A stretch of DNA of 64,000 nt from Eumeta japonica. Its lineage: Eukaryota; Arthropoda; Insecta; Lepidoptera; Psychidae. Below are positions 49,031 to 61,085 of this stretch, piece by piece. Numbering within the stretch: the first letter of the stretch is position 1; each line of letters opens with the position of its first letter. Under the pieces are notes generated by a model. It had not been told where the DNA came from, ran no database searches, and saw only the letters and a program-made list of their open reading frames with translations. The stretch covers positions 1 through 64,000 of the forward strand of contig BGZK01001577.1 in NCBI GenBank assembly GCA_005406025.1. The letters are read 5' to 3'. Both the position numbers and the translations under genes were made by a program.

Positions 49031-50724
49031 GTGGAAAACAAAATAAAACTAGGTATATTCATCGTTCGAATCATGTTCGAGTGTTTATACAAATGTGTTT
49101 TAGGAAAAAAAAACTCTTTAAATTTTTGCAGAATCTTCAAATTTTCCGGGCAACCTTTCCGATTTTCCGTTCTCTACTAGCCTTATTTGAATATTAAAAA
49201 ATAAATTAACTAAACCGGCCCGGCCGTTCGTAAGTGACGCGCTCACCAGTGAATAGTATTTCATTTTATTTATATAGATAATATCTTTGTCCTCAGGTTA
49301 CTTTGTGCAAGGCTATAATATAACAACCACAACAATGTACAGGCTAAGAATTTATATGTAAACGTTTCATTTAATATTAGCATGTTTTCCCCTCATATGT
49401 AATTAGATTTATTCTTACTATTGCATTTTCTTACAGCGTTCTTGCAAAAGATCGCAATGATATTTAAATTTTTTTTGAATCAAGACAGACACCGATGCCC
49501 GTCTCGTTCTGTCGATTATGTATATTGAATAAATAAATTAATGTTATTACAGCCAGCCTACTGCATCATCACCGAACATCTGTGTCAACACAATAAATAA
49601 TATTACTGTGAATGATAATGTATATAGCAAATCATTAGTAAGCAAAAATTTCTAGTGTAGTTTTGTATTATTGAAGCACGTAATACGGACATATTTCCAG
49701 ATATTTAAGATAAACAGGACACAAAGAAATCTGTTATAATCTGTCGCTTACCTCGGATTAATAAGACCACCAACTATGGAGAAGGTATCAGAAACAAAAT
49801 ATCACAAGTATTGAAGTACAAAATGTATGTAGTAGCTATATGCAGATATATTACAAATTAATCACGAAATATTAAATTATTGCACTGTTAATTATTTTAT
49901 TATTAAAACACAAACTAAAATGTTATCTTCTAGGCATTCAATGTAAAACTGTTTATCTCTTGTAACCTTTATTATATCAACTTTTACGACTAGTCTGGAA
50001 CGCATTGATATGCATGTCTTTTGTTAAAATATTATCACGTTAAGCGATAATGAACGGTAAAACTTGTCAAATCATTCTATAAAATGAAAATTAATATATT
50101 AGTCAAATACAGAAAAAAAATAATTTCCTTTTTTTTTGTAGGATATATTGTATACTAGTTCATGATAAGCCAAATCGGTAGTGTATCGAAATCGGTAATG
50201 TACATTAGAAACTGCCCGTTTATTACGTAATAAACGGAACCCCAAAGGGTATTCTTTGGGATTCTTTTTGCCACCCTCTCCTCACCATGTGAAAAATAAA
50301 ACTCAACTGAAATTATTTCTCACTGGCAGTTTTTGGTAAAATTATTTTATTATATTAATTATTCATTTTCATATTTGATTAGGAAACTTAAAATTTAAGT
50401 CTGATAAATTCATATATCGAAGAGACATAAGTCATATAATCTAGATAATCTCAGGGTTAATAGCCAATGAGATACTGGAACGGCCCTATCGAGTGGCTGA
50501 TTACTATGTTATTAATTTTAATAGAGTATTACTAAGATGTTTTTATAAGGAAATTTAAAATTTAAATAAAAAGTCAAAATTAAATACACAAGAAAAACGT
50601 TCAATCTATTGTTATAATATTGGATATGATTAATATGATTGACTTGATATATCAAAGTAAGAGCGATGTTGATATATTACACTTCAGTTTATATGACTTG
50701 ATGGAATACCGATGGCTTAATAAG
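49030..50724. other. Gene-free AT-rich sequence
   Basis: Nothing recognised apart from a 22-bp palindrome at 50216-50237. Confidence 0.65.
50216..50237. repeat. Perfect 22-bp palindrome
   Basis: Arms CCGTTTATTAC and its exact complement, no loop. Confidence 0.9.
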
Positions 50725-51080
50725 GGAACATACCCATATTACGTGACCGGTTCACTGGGGGGGTCTTCAAAATACCACGCTCGGTCACAGGGTGGGAAGG
50801 GGGGGCTCAATGCTTCATCACGTAATCTGAGAATTCTCGCGCTTTTTCGGAAATATATTCAAACTCACAGATTGCAACACTAACGCAAATGTGCCGCGAC
50901 GCCAGCTGATTCAAAACTGATAGTTTTGTACTCATTTAGAAGTGGGAAGCTTATGTAGTATTCTATTTGTAGTAAAACGTAGCACCTGTTACAATATGAT
51001 TTAAAATAAAGTTTTTCTCCGTGATTATGATTAATACTACGCTTGGTCACCGGGGTGGGGGAGGGGTTAAAAATTATAAA
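50725..51080. repeat. G-rich repeat fragment
   Basis: CACGCTCGGTCACAGGGTGG and CTACGCTTGGTCACCGGGGT are two versions of one unit about 270 bp apart, each followed by a G run. Probably pieces of a degraded DNA element; no gene. Confidence 0.4.
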
Positions 51081-51279
51081 ATATGGGTCAGGTTTATAAT
51101 AGTAAGTAATATGTGATATGATTTAGTTCATTAGGTATGATTTGATTCATTTGTATATGATTTCATTTTGAGTAATCTATCGTTATTATTTTTTCGCTCG
51201 CCATTATTTCACATAGCCGCACATTCTTGTGATAGACTTTATGTTTATTCACGATATAAACAAATTAATGATATTATTT

Positions 51280-51440
51280 CGTGAACAAATATTTAATAAA
51301 ATACAAAAGCACAATGTGTAATACTTTATCAACTAGAATATTATTAACGTCATCTGCTAGAAATTACAGAACAAGTAAGGTACAAATCGATATGTAATGT
51401 TTTGTAACTAACGCCATCTGTTAGAAAAGACACACACAAT
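51280..51440 (+). repeat. Dispersed repeat, copy B (pair with 37905)
   Basis: CACAATGTGTAATACTTTAT and CAACTAGAATATTATTAACG, then two forms of a short unit, GTCATCTGCTAGAAA and GCCATCTGTTAGAAA, a motif frequent in lepidopteran repeats. Confidence 0.5.
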
Positions 51441-51969
51441 TAATATCAAATAGATTCGCATGAACATGTACTTTAAGCAAATTTATATGTATTTTAAATT
51501 TTACCAGCGATATCAAATTAGTGTATGAAGTTCACCAGGACGAAAGAGAGCTATTAATTTGATATGCGGATAACGATGGGAGATTTAGTGAACCATGTGT
51601 AACAAAAATTCGGCGTGTGTATCGCTTGCGTTACGGTTGTAAAGGTGATTAGAAAAGATTACAAAAAGCTAACCTCTCGAGAGGTGGTGGAATTTGTTGG
51701 GATTAGAGATAAATATTAAATTGTGTCCAAGTAGTCATTTTCAGTTAGACAAACCCAGTTTCACGGAAAGCGGTTTCTTAATGTTACACACATAAGAGCA
51801 TAATTCATTTTTAAATTATGATATAATTAAAATAATACGGCAAATTTTATTTCCTGAAGACAGAAATAGTTTTTGAATTCGAAAAATGTTACTTATGATT
51901 TTCAATTTTCTAACAGCAAGTGTATGGCGTGTCCAAATTAATCTCAAATAGAATTATACATACATACAC

Positions 51970-51971
<2 letters not shown>

Positions 51972-52048
<77 letters not shown>
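51972..52048. repeat. AT microsatellite, 77 bp
   Basis: Longest uninterrupted dinucleotide run in the window; frames on both strands across it are artefacts. Confidence 0.95.
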
Positions 52049-52052
<4 letters not shown>

Positions 52053-52694
52053 ATAATAAATTATGTAGGATTTTTGCAAAATATTTTATGCATCCTATGA
52101 TCATGATACATATGCTGAAATTTGTTAATAATTGTTATCATTTCCTGAACTAAACTAATTTCAGCATACATATTCGGCTGTTACTCAAAACCTGATTTTT
52201 TTCGCTGGTTTCGGCTAGGCACTTGTCAAAAACTGTTCTGCATGTAAAAAACATAGCGAAGGACTTCGTTACATTTATAATAAGTGACAAACGTTTGACA
52301 ATAATTAAAAGACATCGTTTTTTTCATCCAAATGGAAAATTCCATTCTCGCCTAGCGGTAATTTATTAGTGTGTGTTATAAATCGGGCACACATCGTATG
52401 ATCATTGCTCTCTTTCGAGCCATGGGCAGCAATTTTGAATTTTGAACAAATTTTGTTTAACATAAAATGAAAATGGAAAATTTCAGTGAAACTAGTTCAA
52501 TAATAATGCTTTTAAAAATTTTCACCCAAACTTAACCATAAAACACTAAAAATAATATAGCTAACATTTTTTTGCTTGGTTAAAGTTATATTCATAGAAA
52601 TTTTATTGAAATCGGTCAAACTATAAGAGTGCTCATTGATCTCATAAAATACAATCACGGAACTATAAGCCTCTCTAACCACCAACTCTTTGTA

Positions 52695-53382
52695 CAGTAG
52701 AACCTCGATAACTCAAACCTCGGTAACTTAAAAACCTCTATAACTTCAAAAAATAATATGTTCCCTTCCCACCAGAGCCCAAAACCTTTATAACTTAAAA
52801 TACGCAACCTCTATAACTTAAATAAGTAATCTCTGTATTGGCCCTCAGTAACAAAGAAATGTTTCCACAACCTCTATAACATAAAATTGTTTGTCAATGA
52901 GTCATTTTGAAAGAGTGGGCAAAACAAAGTTTTCGGTATTTATTGCTTTTGTGTTTACTAGTTAAATTGTTAATGTGTGCAGAAAAAAAGGTTTCGGTAT
53001 TTATTGCTTGCACGTGTTCACTAGTTAAATTGTTAACGTAAGCAATACATATGTCACCTATTGTTTGCTTCTTCGAAATTCTTTAAAGCTTTGCGGCGGT
53101 TAGCCTTAAGACATAAGTAAGCCTTGGATCATAAGTTTTTGATCATTGTCCTGGAAACATCGCTTTACTTACTGTGTGATAAAACTGGCTTAAAATGAGT
53201 TCAAAAAGAAAACTAACACTCACATATGCTGATAAAGGGTGGAACAAGGGTTCATACATACATATGTACGTACCTACCTCTATATTAAACTATCCCTAAC
53301 ATAGACCCTTGATAACTTAAAACCTCTGTAACTTAAAATATTTTGTGTTTCCCTTGGACTTTAACTTATCGAGGTTCAACTA
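52695..53382 (+). mobile_element. pogo/Tigger-like nonautonomous element (688 bp)
   Basis: TA on both sides (52693-52694, 53383-53384). Terminal inverted repeats CAGTAGAACCTCGATAACTC and TAGTTGAACCTCGATAAGTT. Many subterminal copies of a CCTCTATAACTTAAAA motif at both ends. An ATG at 53195 opens MSSKRKLTLTYADKG, which resembles the start of pogo-type CENP-B-like DNA-binding domains, and then breaks down. An internal tandem duplication (52928-52980 and 52989-53041) carries TTTCGGTATTTATTGC and ACTAGTTAAATTGTTAA. Confidence 0.85.
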
Positions 53383-53984
53383 TATTGAATAGAGTATCTT
53401 GTGTTCCGAGGCAAACTTCAGCGAAATCGGTTCAACTATATGGATTCTTAGTAATAATTACAGAACCCTAAAATATATCGAATTAGTTTGTTTTCATTTG
53501 TCTCCATACTAAGCTTTATTGAAATAGGTTGAATTGTAAGAGTTCGTAGCAATTCCCACGAAACCCCAAAAATTTTTCGAACATCCTTTTATTGGTTTTC
53601 ATTTACCTCTATACTAAATTTTATTGCAATCTATTAAATTATAAGTGTTCTCAGTAATTCTCACCCTAAAAATTCTAAAAATATATTCGAACGCTTGCAA
53701 ATATCTACGTATGTAGGGCTACTCAGGTGGTTATCAAGAAAAACGACGACTTGTCATTGCCCGAGACCGTTGTTTTTTTGTAGGACGCGTGTTTTAAGTC
53801 ACTGATAAAGAATGGGGCGCGACACATTTTTTTTTGAATTCCTTAACTTTAAGAGTTTTTAGTAATTGTCACGAAACCCTAAACAATAATCAGACCCATA
53901 ACATTTTTTTCCTACATAATTTTCCTCCGCGGTTTTAGCCGTGTGGACATAGAATGGATCCATACATATTTTATATCGACGGAT

Positions 53985-54065
53985 GGTGGTGTGTTCCTGA
54001 TCCCGATCTTCGTCTTTAATTTCATCTTGATCTAGATCCCATTTCCGCATCCGCTCCTCCGAAAT
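53985..54065 (+). repeat. Degenerate GATCCCGATC-type core
   Basis: CCTGATCCCGATCTTCGTC and CTTGATCTAGATCCC units, same family as 48130-49030. Confidence 0.45.
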
Positions 54066-54249
54066 CAAACCTTTGATTCAATTGCTATAAAATTGTCCCA
54101 TGTTTAAGTTTTACTATAATTTCGTACACAATCCCTAACATATATTATTATTATTAATATAAAAAGTCACGAAAATAGTCTTCGGTTTTAATTGATTGTC
54201 GGTTAATTCGAATTTAATTTAATCGTTAAACAATATTTTTTTCATATTA

Positions 54250-54443
54250 TTTAAGTATTCGGATAAATAAACAGAAAATAGTTAGGCGACTGGCTATGCA
54301 GTATCCTAGTGATTTACTTTTTTTCAACGAATTTAAAAGGCTGTGACCTATTTGTGAAGTCATTCCTTTCTGCAAAATCCGCCAGTTGTAGTAATCACGG
54401 ACGTATGTTGTATTTGTATTTAATGGCACAAAACCAAAAGATC
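54250..54443 (-). other. Candidate exon of unknown gene
   Basis: The minus strand has a strong acceptor-like TTTTATTTGCCTTTCAG at 54444-54460, followed by an open frame beginning RSFGFVPLNTNTTYVRDYYN and ending at a TAA near 54247. The composition looks coding, but no family was recognised and no partner exon was found. Chance is possible. Confidence 0.3.
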
Positions 54444-54688
54444 TGAAAGGCAAATAAAATTTTGCCGTATTATTTTAATTATGTCATAATTTTAACTTAG
54501 ATATGAAAAAAATTTTAAGAATAGTAACGCAAAACTGTGTATTTAAAGTTAAAACAAATAATACGAAATGTGAAGATTTATTTCACAAACCTAAAAATAT
54601 GAAAATAAGTTCGCATAACTAAAATTAATTAACTTGCATATCTACTCATTGATTATAAATGTTAGTTATACAGTTTTTAATTCGATAA

Positions 54689-54691
<3 letters not shown>

Positions 54692-54722
<31 letters not shown>
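54692..54722. repeat. AT microsatellite, about 31 bp
   Basis: Uninterrupted AT dinucleotide run in gene-free sequence. Confidence 0.9.
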
Positions 54723-54724
<2 letters not shown>

Positions 54725-54989
54725 GTATGAATATATGCATCACATTTTAAAACTGACTAAAGGTAGGTAATAAATATTTTATTCTCGACTAAGAATAAAA
54801 CTACATGAATATTTCTAACCTTTACAGATCATCCTGAAAATATATCATAGAAAATTTTTAATAGATCTTAAAATACCTATAAGATTTGAAAACAAAAACG
54901 TGGGCGCGTGGGAAATCAGTGGACAGATCTAATACCTCTCTTAGTCAAAGGTAAACAAACAAGCGGAGATTGTTTTTTAGGCTACGATG

Positions 54990-55280
54990 CCACCGTGTAC
55001 GTCGCAAGGGACGTGCGACCCGTCTGCGTCCACGCGTTGTAATCGGCTAGCGAACGATTGAATGCTGAATGCACGCTTAAAGTCACGCCGGTCGGCCGGT
55101 CGTTTACACGATAACGATAAACGGTGTGCATTTCCATTGACCGCCGGAGCAGAATAATTTCCGACATATCGAAATGCCGATACATCGACGTAAGATAAAC
55201 GTATATGTTGTAATGTAATTCATGTATGGGGTATACCGAATGCGTGCGTGTCTCTTCGCATGTTGACATTCTTAATTGTA
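54990..55280 (-). repeat. Solo LTR-like copy of the same repeat
   Basis: Third and best preserved copy of the repeat found at 57340 and 62147, with no gypsy coding sequence beside it. A 100-codon minus-strand open frame across it is most likely a by-product of its GC-rich composition. Probably a solo LTR left by recombination. Confidence 0.55.
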
Positions 55281-57339
55281 ACATTTCTAAATGATTAGCT
55301 CACGAACAGCTATAGGCTCGCTGTTCCTCGGGTCGAATAAGCACTAACTGCCGAGACTTGGCCCTAAATTCTAAAATAAATTTTATTAACAGAAACTTGT
55401 AATATGCCCTTTTCCATTTGGCCTATCTAATGGAGTAAGATTTGTAAATGTATGAAGGTGAAGAACAGGCTTAATACATTCATCGAGCGTTATATGGGTT
55501 CCTCAAAGCGAGGAAGTAATTGCAGAAAATCAGGTTTGAGGATCTGAATTTCTCTCGACCTCATAAATGCATGCAAATCGACCATCAATCCATAGAAGTA
55601 GTTTTGGTAGGCCGAAAGTAACGACTTTCATAGTCACGTGATGAATAATCCTGGTAAAATACGTAGTGATTAAAAATCGGTAGGAATCTTGCATAGCACA
55701 ATATAGATATTTTTAAATCATTGAATTTCATGGTTAATATTTAACTTTGTTTCATTAAATATTATTTCATTTTATTGTGTATTGTGTATCAGGATGCTCT
55801 TATGCTCATGAAAATTTAATCGCTAGTATAATTAATGTTATTGAGATTATTCTTATTGATACTGTTTTACTCTTATTATTTTACCTCACTTGAAACATGA
55901 ATTAATACCTGTTGATTACTGTGAAGATAATTGTTTGGCTTGACTATAGACACAGATAGTTCATTATTATATTTCTTATGTTGCTGAAAAGCTACATAAG
56001 AAACAAAATTCATTGACACAACAAAGGTTGCTTTCATTTGTTACTCTCAAATGAATAAGAATAGTTATCTTGAGATTATGATGCTTGGGAAATCTCAAGT
56101 ATAAAACGTTATTTTTCGCAAATTTTTATGTGGGATCGAAACTCTAGAAAATTCAGAGTCAGATATTTTTTTGGAACGACTCTGTTTCGTGGAGTATGAA
56201 AAGCATGTGATCAGACATGCTCGCTTCGTGGAATACGTGCGACAATCCGATAAACTATAGGTGCGAAACGTATCCTTTTGGGAAAGCAAACGACTGTTTC
56301 CGATTCAAAGCCAGGCCCTTTCGCATGTGCTAATGCAGATCTATAAATAAATTTCTTGTGAGGTCTATAACAATCATTACAGATCACGTAAACAAAACCA
56401 CTGCTCGACAATCGAGTAGCGATCATATTGTGAAAATACAGAAATTGTGTAGTATAATCTTAAATAAGGAATATTTATATCCTTCCGACCCTCGTGCATA
56501 CACTTGTTATATATTCTAGTAAATTAGCTGGTTAAGATAATTCATGAAATGTTAAAAAAAGATCTGAACAACTTTTTACAAAATTTTATAAGAATCATAC
56601 AGACTCAGAGTTTCATGTTCTTCTTCAACTTCTACATCGATTAAAAATTGATACATAATTTATAAGGACAGTCTAAATAATTATTGTTATGCCCATTATT
56701 GAAAAAGCTGATTATAATGGTTTAAATAAGATGTGATAAATTTTTAAGGTATATAAATTAAAAAGGGTATTGTAACGCAAAGACAAAAATATTTGGAGAC
56801 TAAATCCTGTATAATTATATGTCAAATGTTTGCATCTACATTTTAAACCGTAATTTTTTATTGACTATTGTCTCCGAATTCAACCTTGCACGCATAAACA
56901 CAATATATAGGTATTCATTCAGAGGTGTAAAATTAAATGTACAGTTTTCTAATTGAAAATCCGATTGTGTTGAATATCAATGAAATATTAAAAAAAAAAA
57001 CTACAAGAATTACGAAAGAAAGTTTCGGTATACCTACTGGTTAAACCCAGATTTCTCGCATGTATGTATTTAGATGAGATCCAGCCACACCCAAGAATAT
57101 AATAAGGAGTGTCGTTCAAATGAATATACAAGACAATAGATTGAGTGAAATTCTAATAATACTTGTAGTTCTTTAATCAGGCAGGTAAATATTGAAGGGT
57201 ATATTTATTAGTTAAAACTTAGATAGTTTAAATAATTACTCACCGAACGTTTATATAGCTTTGTAATTTAATATGTATCACATAAAATAACGTCATTTAC
57301 AACTATTAAACGAACTTATTATTATCACCGAATAGATTA
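55281..57339. other. Gene-free AT-rich sequence between LTR-like copies
   Basis: No exon or element recognised. Short minus-strand frames near 56095-56426 lack family signatures. Confidence 0.6.
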
Positions 57340-57590
57340 GCACGCTTGTAAGATCCGCCCAGTTAACATCCGTACGTCGTAAAGCAGAAGCGAACGACTA
57401 AACTCTGAATGTATGCGTACATCACGCCGCCTAAACGGTAGTCTATGTGAAAACAATGGCCAGTATTCATTTCCATTAACGTTCGACATTAATGATTTCC
57501 GACATAACGACATACCGACACGTCGACCTAAGGTAAATCTACTCGTCATTATTGTAATGTAGTTTCAACGTGGGTATATATGCATGTGAT
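57340..57590 (-). repeat. Probable 3' LTR remnant of the gypsy element
   Basis: About 250 bp directly downstream (minus sense) of the pol end. Similar to 54990-55280 and 62147-62340: shared GATTTCCGACAT, TACCGACA-type and CGAACGA blocks in the same order. LTR identity is inferred from position on both sides of the gypsy interior; terminal TG...CA and primer site were not resolved. Confidence 0.6.
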
Positions 57591-60500
57591 TTCTATATAA
57601 ATAGTCACCCAAATCCCCTTCAGAGGCAGTCCCTATAGGCGATGATGGTCTGTAAATCGGACGATACGCCTATTTGCATCGGGTTTCTCGTGGATTGGTT
57701 TCTTTCAATGTGTATTCGTTAGTATCCTCATTTTGATATGCTAATAGATAAGCCGGTTTAAGCGATATAATTAATGGTCGTCGGTTTTATTCCCATCAGT
57801 ACATTAAATAATTTATTTCCCGTTTCCTGCATTTCATATAGCCCAGAGGAAGCGGGTTCAAATGCTTCTTGAAAATTGTCTTCTCTGAAAAACACATAAA
57901 TGGAAATTGATAAATTCCTAAAAGTCAAAGTATTATTTGTGTTATTCCGTGAAGCCGAGGCTGATCGCAACTCCTGAATGATTAAACCTAGGTGAGCAGC
58001 GAACTCGTCTTCATTCAATTGGAAAATTCACCTGAAAGCCTCAGGGGTTCTGCGAATACCAAATCATTAACAGGAGTTTGTACGTTCTCTTTGTATGCAG
58101 TTCGTATTCTTTGCAAAGATTCTGTCCAGTAGCTAACGGAATGGCATATTGTTGTGAACTGCATAGCTAAAAGTTTATTAAATGTACAAAATAACTCCCT
58201 GAAAAAATGTCCGTAAATATAATATCACATTAACTCCGTCCTGCGCGCCCCGCCTTCACATCTGTCGGTACTTTTGATGTGTGTTTACATTTGTTTTAAG
58301 TGAATTTAGTTTTGGTGACTTTAGCTGTTTAAAGAAAACGCTCAATTAGTTCGTAACACGCTGGATTTTGTCACACTTGTCTTTTTATATCCGTAGGACA
58401 GTCTTTAGTAATCTATGGCGTATAAGGGTTTCGCAATGATTTCCGCTGTTAGTTAACGATATGACTTCTGGTTACCTTGTAAAATGATCGATCGCTGTTA
58501 TATAATACCGACCGATATTCATTGGATAATATAAGTGATTCTATAATATCAATGTGAATATATTGAAAGCCCGCAAAGGGTCATGGATGGTTGTTCTTTT
58601 GTGTTATAATGGATAGTTGTTTTTTTTTGTATTAAAACGTGACTGCATACTTTAGCAAGTTGACAATATAAGCAAACGCGTTAGCATACAATACAATATT
58701 TTCCCATTCCTGGTTAAACAATGTTGTGCAACTATTTCAGCGCTAGCGTTTACATCTGGATGACTCATAAAATGAAAGGGGTCAATGATTTGTTTCTTAA
58801 GTACTTGGGGTTGAAAGGTCTAAAGGTTGACAGGTTTATACTTACAATAAATTTCCTAAGATGTAATTTGCTGTAAACGTTGTGAGGACTCGTTATCGAG
58901 GTACTGTTTGAATTCCATATCTGTCTTGGTATTTTGCCATTATGGTCGGTTGAAATGGGATCTCTAGTTTTTCAATACGATGCAAGGCACCAGCTAGGAT
59001 ATTGTTCTAGCCAGAAATGTGTTTTATATCCGTAGTAAATTGGAAAATGATATCCAAGTCTTTGTACTGTTAAGGTGATCAGTTACTTTTCTTTTGATTT
59101 GGCTTGTGGTCGGCGTAGATCGTGAAGTATCGCATTTTGAGTGTTTGAAATAGCGAATTGTTTCGTGAATAGTGGGTAATTCGCGATCATAAGGTGAATA
59201 TATATTTAGTGTCGAGTTTAGTTTTTCAAAATAAAAATGGTAATGGTTGTCAATTACCCTTTTGTGTATTTTTGTAATAAAGCGTTTATGGTAGAGTTTT
59301 ATGTGTCTATTACTAGGGACAGTTTATAGTGTCAATTTATATAAAGTAATAACGTAGCATTACAAATATTGCTTCAAAATCTTTGAAAGATTTCAACAAG
59401 TATTCCGCTATACTAATACGATCAGTCCTTTTGTAGAATCAGTAGAAAGAACAATAAGCAGTGCTTGAATGTGTACGGCGGTGGGTGAAAATTGTCTATA
59501 AGAATTTCATAGATATCAAATATTCATTGGTAACTTGTATCCGACAAAAGACACAAAAGCGTCCACATTTGCACAGCGCCTAACCTTTTTGGAAGCTAAA
59601 TGCAACGTTGGTGATCATGAGTTCTCGGATATCTTAACATTCCGTGACATATCATGTCCTCAATTTCTGGTTTTGAATTTTTTACTTCATCGAGTGATAA
59701 GCGCCTTGCGTTCGAAATTCCTTTAAGGGACTGGAGTCGTACGGATGTGGCGCTCAGTGTTATGGGTTATTTTACACGCTGTGTCATCGGGCTACTTATG
59801 TTAGAATAATGTTGGAGTAATTTGTGAAATGTTGTTTTCCAGTTACAATTTATACAGATTTTACTTTATCCGACATCTTAACGTTAATAGCTTTAATCTA
59901 TTAGTTAATACTATTGTCTGCTAGATATTAGTTTCGATGGTCTCCAATTAAGTTCTAATATTATAAAATATATTTTCTTATGATAGCCTTAGTAACGTTC
60001 GCTACTGCAAAAGGCATCTGAAAGTTTTTACGAAGACCTAAATCCAAAGTTAAATGAGTATAACTCTATGTAAGTATGCATTCTGAGCTGTTGGCCGTAT
60101 TCAGCTCGTAGTCCGTTTTATACGTTGCTTATGCGATCTGGATTGACGGAAAACGCATAATTCGCTACCGGTTTCGATCAGAAATTACACTTTAGATCTT
60201 CGGTCCGTGACGAACAGACAGCCTCTGGTGTAAGGCAATCATCCATTGCCATTATCGACTGTCTTTGTTGTTTTTTGCTTTAGAATCGTCGTGGCCGAAC
60301 ACATTTTTTCTTCACATCCGAATTTATTGTGGTACTAACATTGACATTTTTTTTCTTTATTTTTAATAATTCTAAGCGATTTCGCTGTTGTTGCTGTGTG
60401 TGTTTTAGTAGACTACGATTCTCGGTCGACCTGAGCTAACAAAGCGCTAACTTGTTCCGTGGGTTCTGCAATTTCTTTAGCTATTCATTCCAAAGTCGAA

Positions 60501-60680
60501 TCTAGTTTGAAGCTGAAACGATTTGTGATGTCATATCATCGAACTTATCTGTTACATCTGCGAGAGACTCCGGTGACGAAGTTGTTTATGACGCAAATGT
60601 TGTTTGGTTGATGTTTAGTGGACGACTATTCCAGATTGTTATTATGAAATCTTCAGGTATCAGGTACCAGAGGTATTTTA
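57590..60680 (-). mobile_element. Decayed Ty3/gypsy retrotransposon interior (gag tail, protease, RT start, RNase H, integrase)
   Basis: Read on the minus strand, blocks appear in the standard Ty3/gypsy order with many frameshifts and stops: gag C-terminal part (about 60680-60290), protease around 60183-60149, start of reverse transcriptase (about 59720-59540), RNase H end with YSPYDREL and ADHKP (about 59190-59100), the integrase zinc-finger segment with SHPDVNAS (about 58765-58735), and the integrase tail with YKENVQTP and REDNFQEAFEP (about 58110-57850) running to about 57600. The RT catalytic centre and most of gag are gone. Flanked by LTR-like repeats at 57340-57590 and 62147-62340. No envelope gene seen. 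Inactive. Confidence 0.85.
57758..58018 (-). pseudogene. Gypsy integrase C-terminal fragment
   Basis: An 86-codon open stretch whose middle reads YVFFREDNFQEAFEP, then GLYEMQETGNKLFNVLMG: the C-terminal chromatin/DNA-binding region of Ty3/gypsy integrases (family pattern: Val-Phe-x-Arg-x-Asp, then Gly-Pro-Tyr-x-Val). It is the longest intact piece of the decayed element. Confidence 0.82.
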
Positions 60681-60896
60681 TTCAAGTTTTTTTTTTAATT
60701 AAATACCTTTTACGATTAACCATATCTACTTTTGAAATATTACAATATTTGGGGAATCAAGCTAAATTTTAACCCTTTTTGATACATTTTGTTCCATTTG
60801 CCATTACACACGTCTTAACATACAAAAAAGTATGAGGGCTGCTATTTATGTATCCGAAACTAATCACATACACAATATTTGTAAATTAATTACAAC

Positions 60897-60986
60897 ATTT
60901 GAAAATAGAACTCCTTGGCTATACAGCCAAGGATTACCGTATTGACGCTATGATGGCTATACAGCCAAGGAGTTCTATTTTCAAAT
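60897..60986. repeat. Hairpin, 24-bp perfect arms, 42-nt loop, inside the mori-type mariner
   Basis: Arms 60897-60920 and 60963-60986 are exact complements. The palindromic unit GGCTATACAGCCAAGGA occurs once at the first arm's end and once leading into the second arm, so the structure combines direct and inverted repeats. Confidence 0.92.
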
Positions 60987-61085
60987 TCTATTTTCAACTA
61001 TATTCTACAATACAGTTTGTTTTATGTAACTGTCAATTGTCTTACCATTGTTGCGTCATTTTGAAAATTGCATGTCCTTATAACC

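Noticed and set aside
48010..52153. Ile/Tyr-rich frames at 47908, 51910 and 51920
   Set aside because: Created by AT microsatellites.
54982..55284. 100-codon minus-strand frame with a partly similar frame at 57337-57549
   Set aside because: The similarity extends through the whole repeat at DNA level and the third copy is not open; best read as LTR-like repeat copies rather than a gene.
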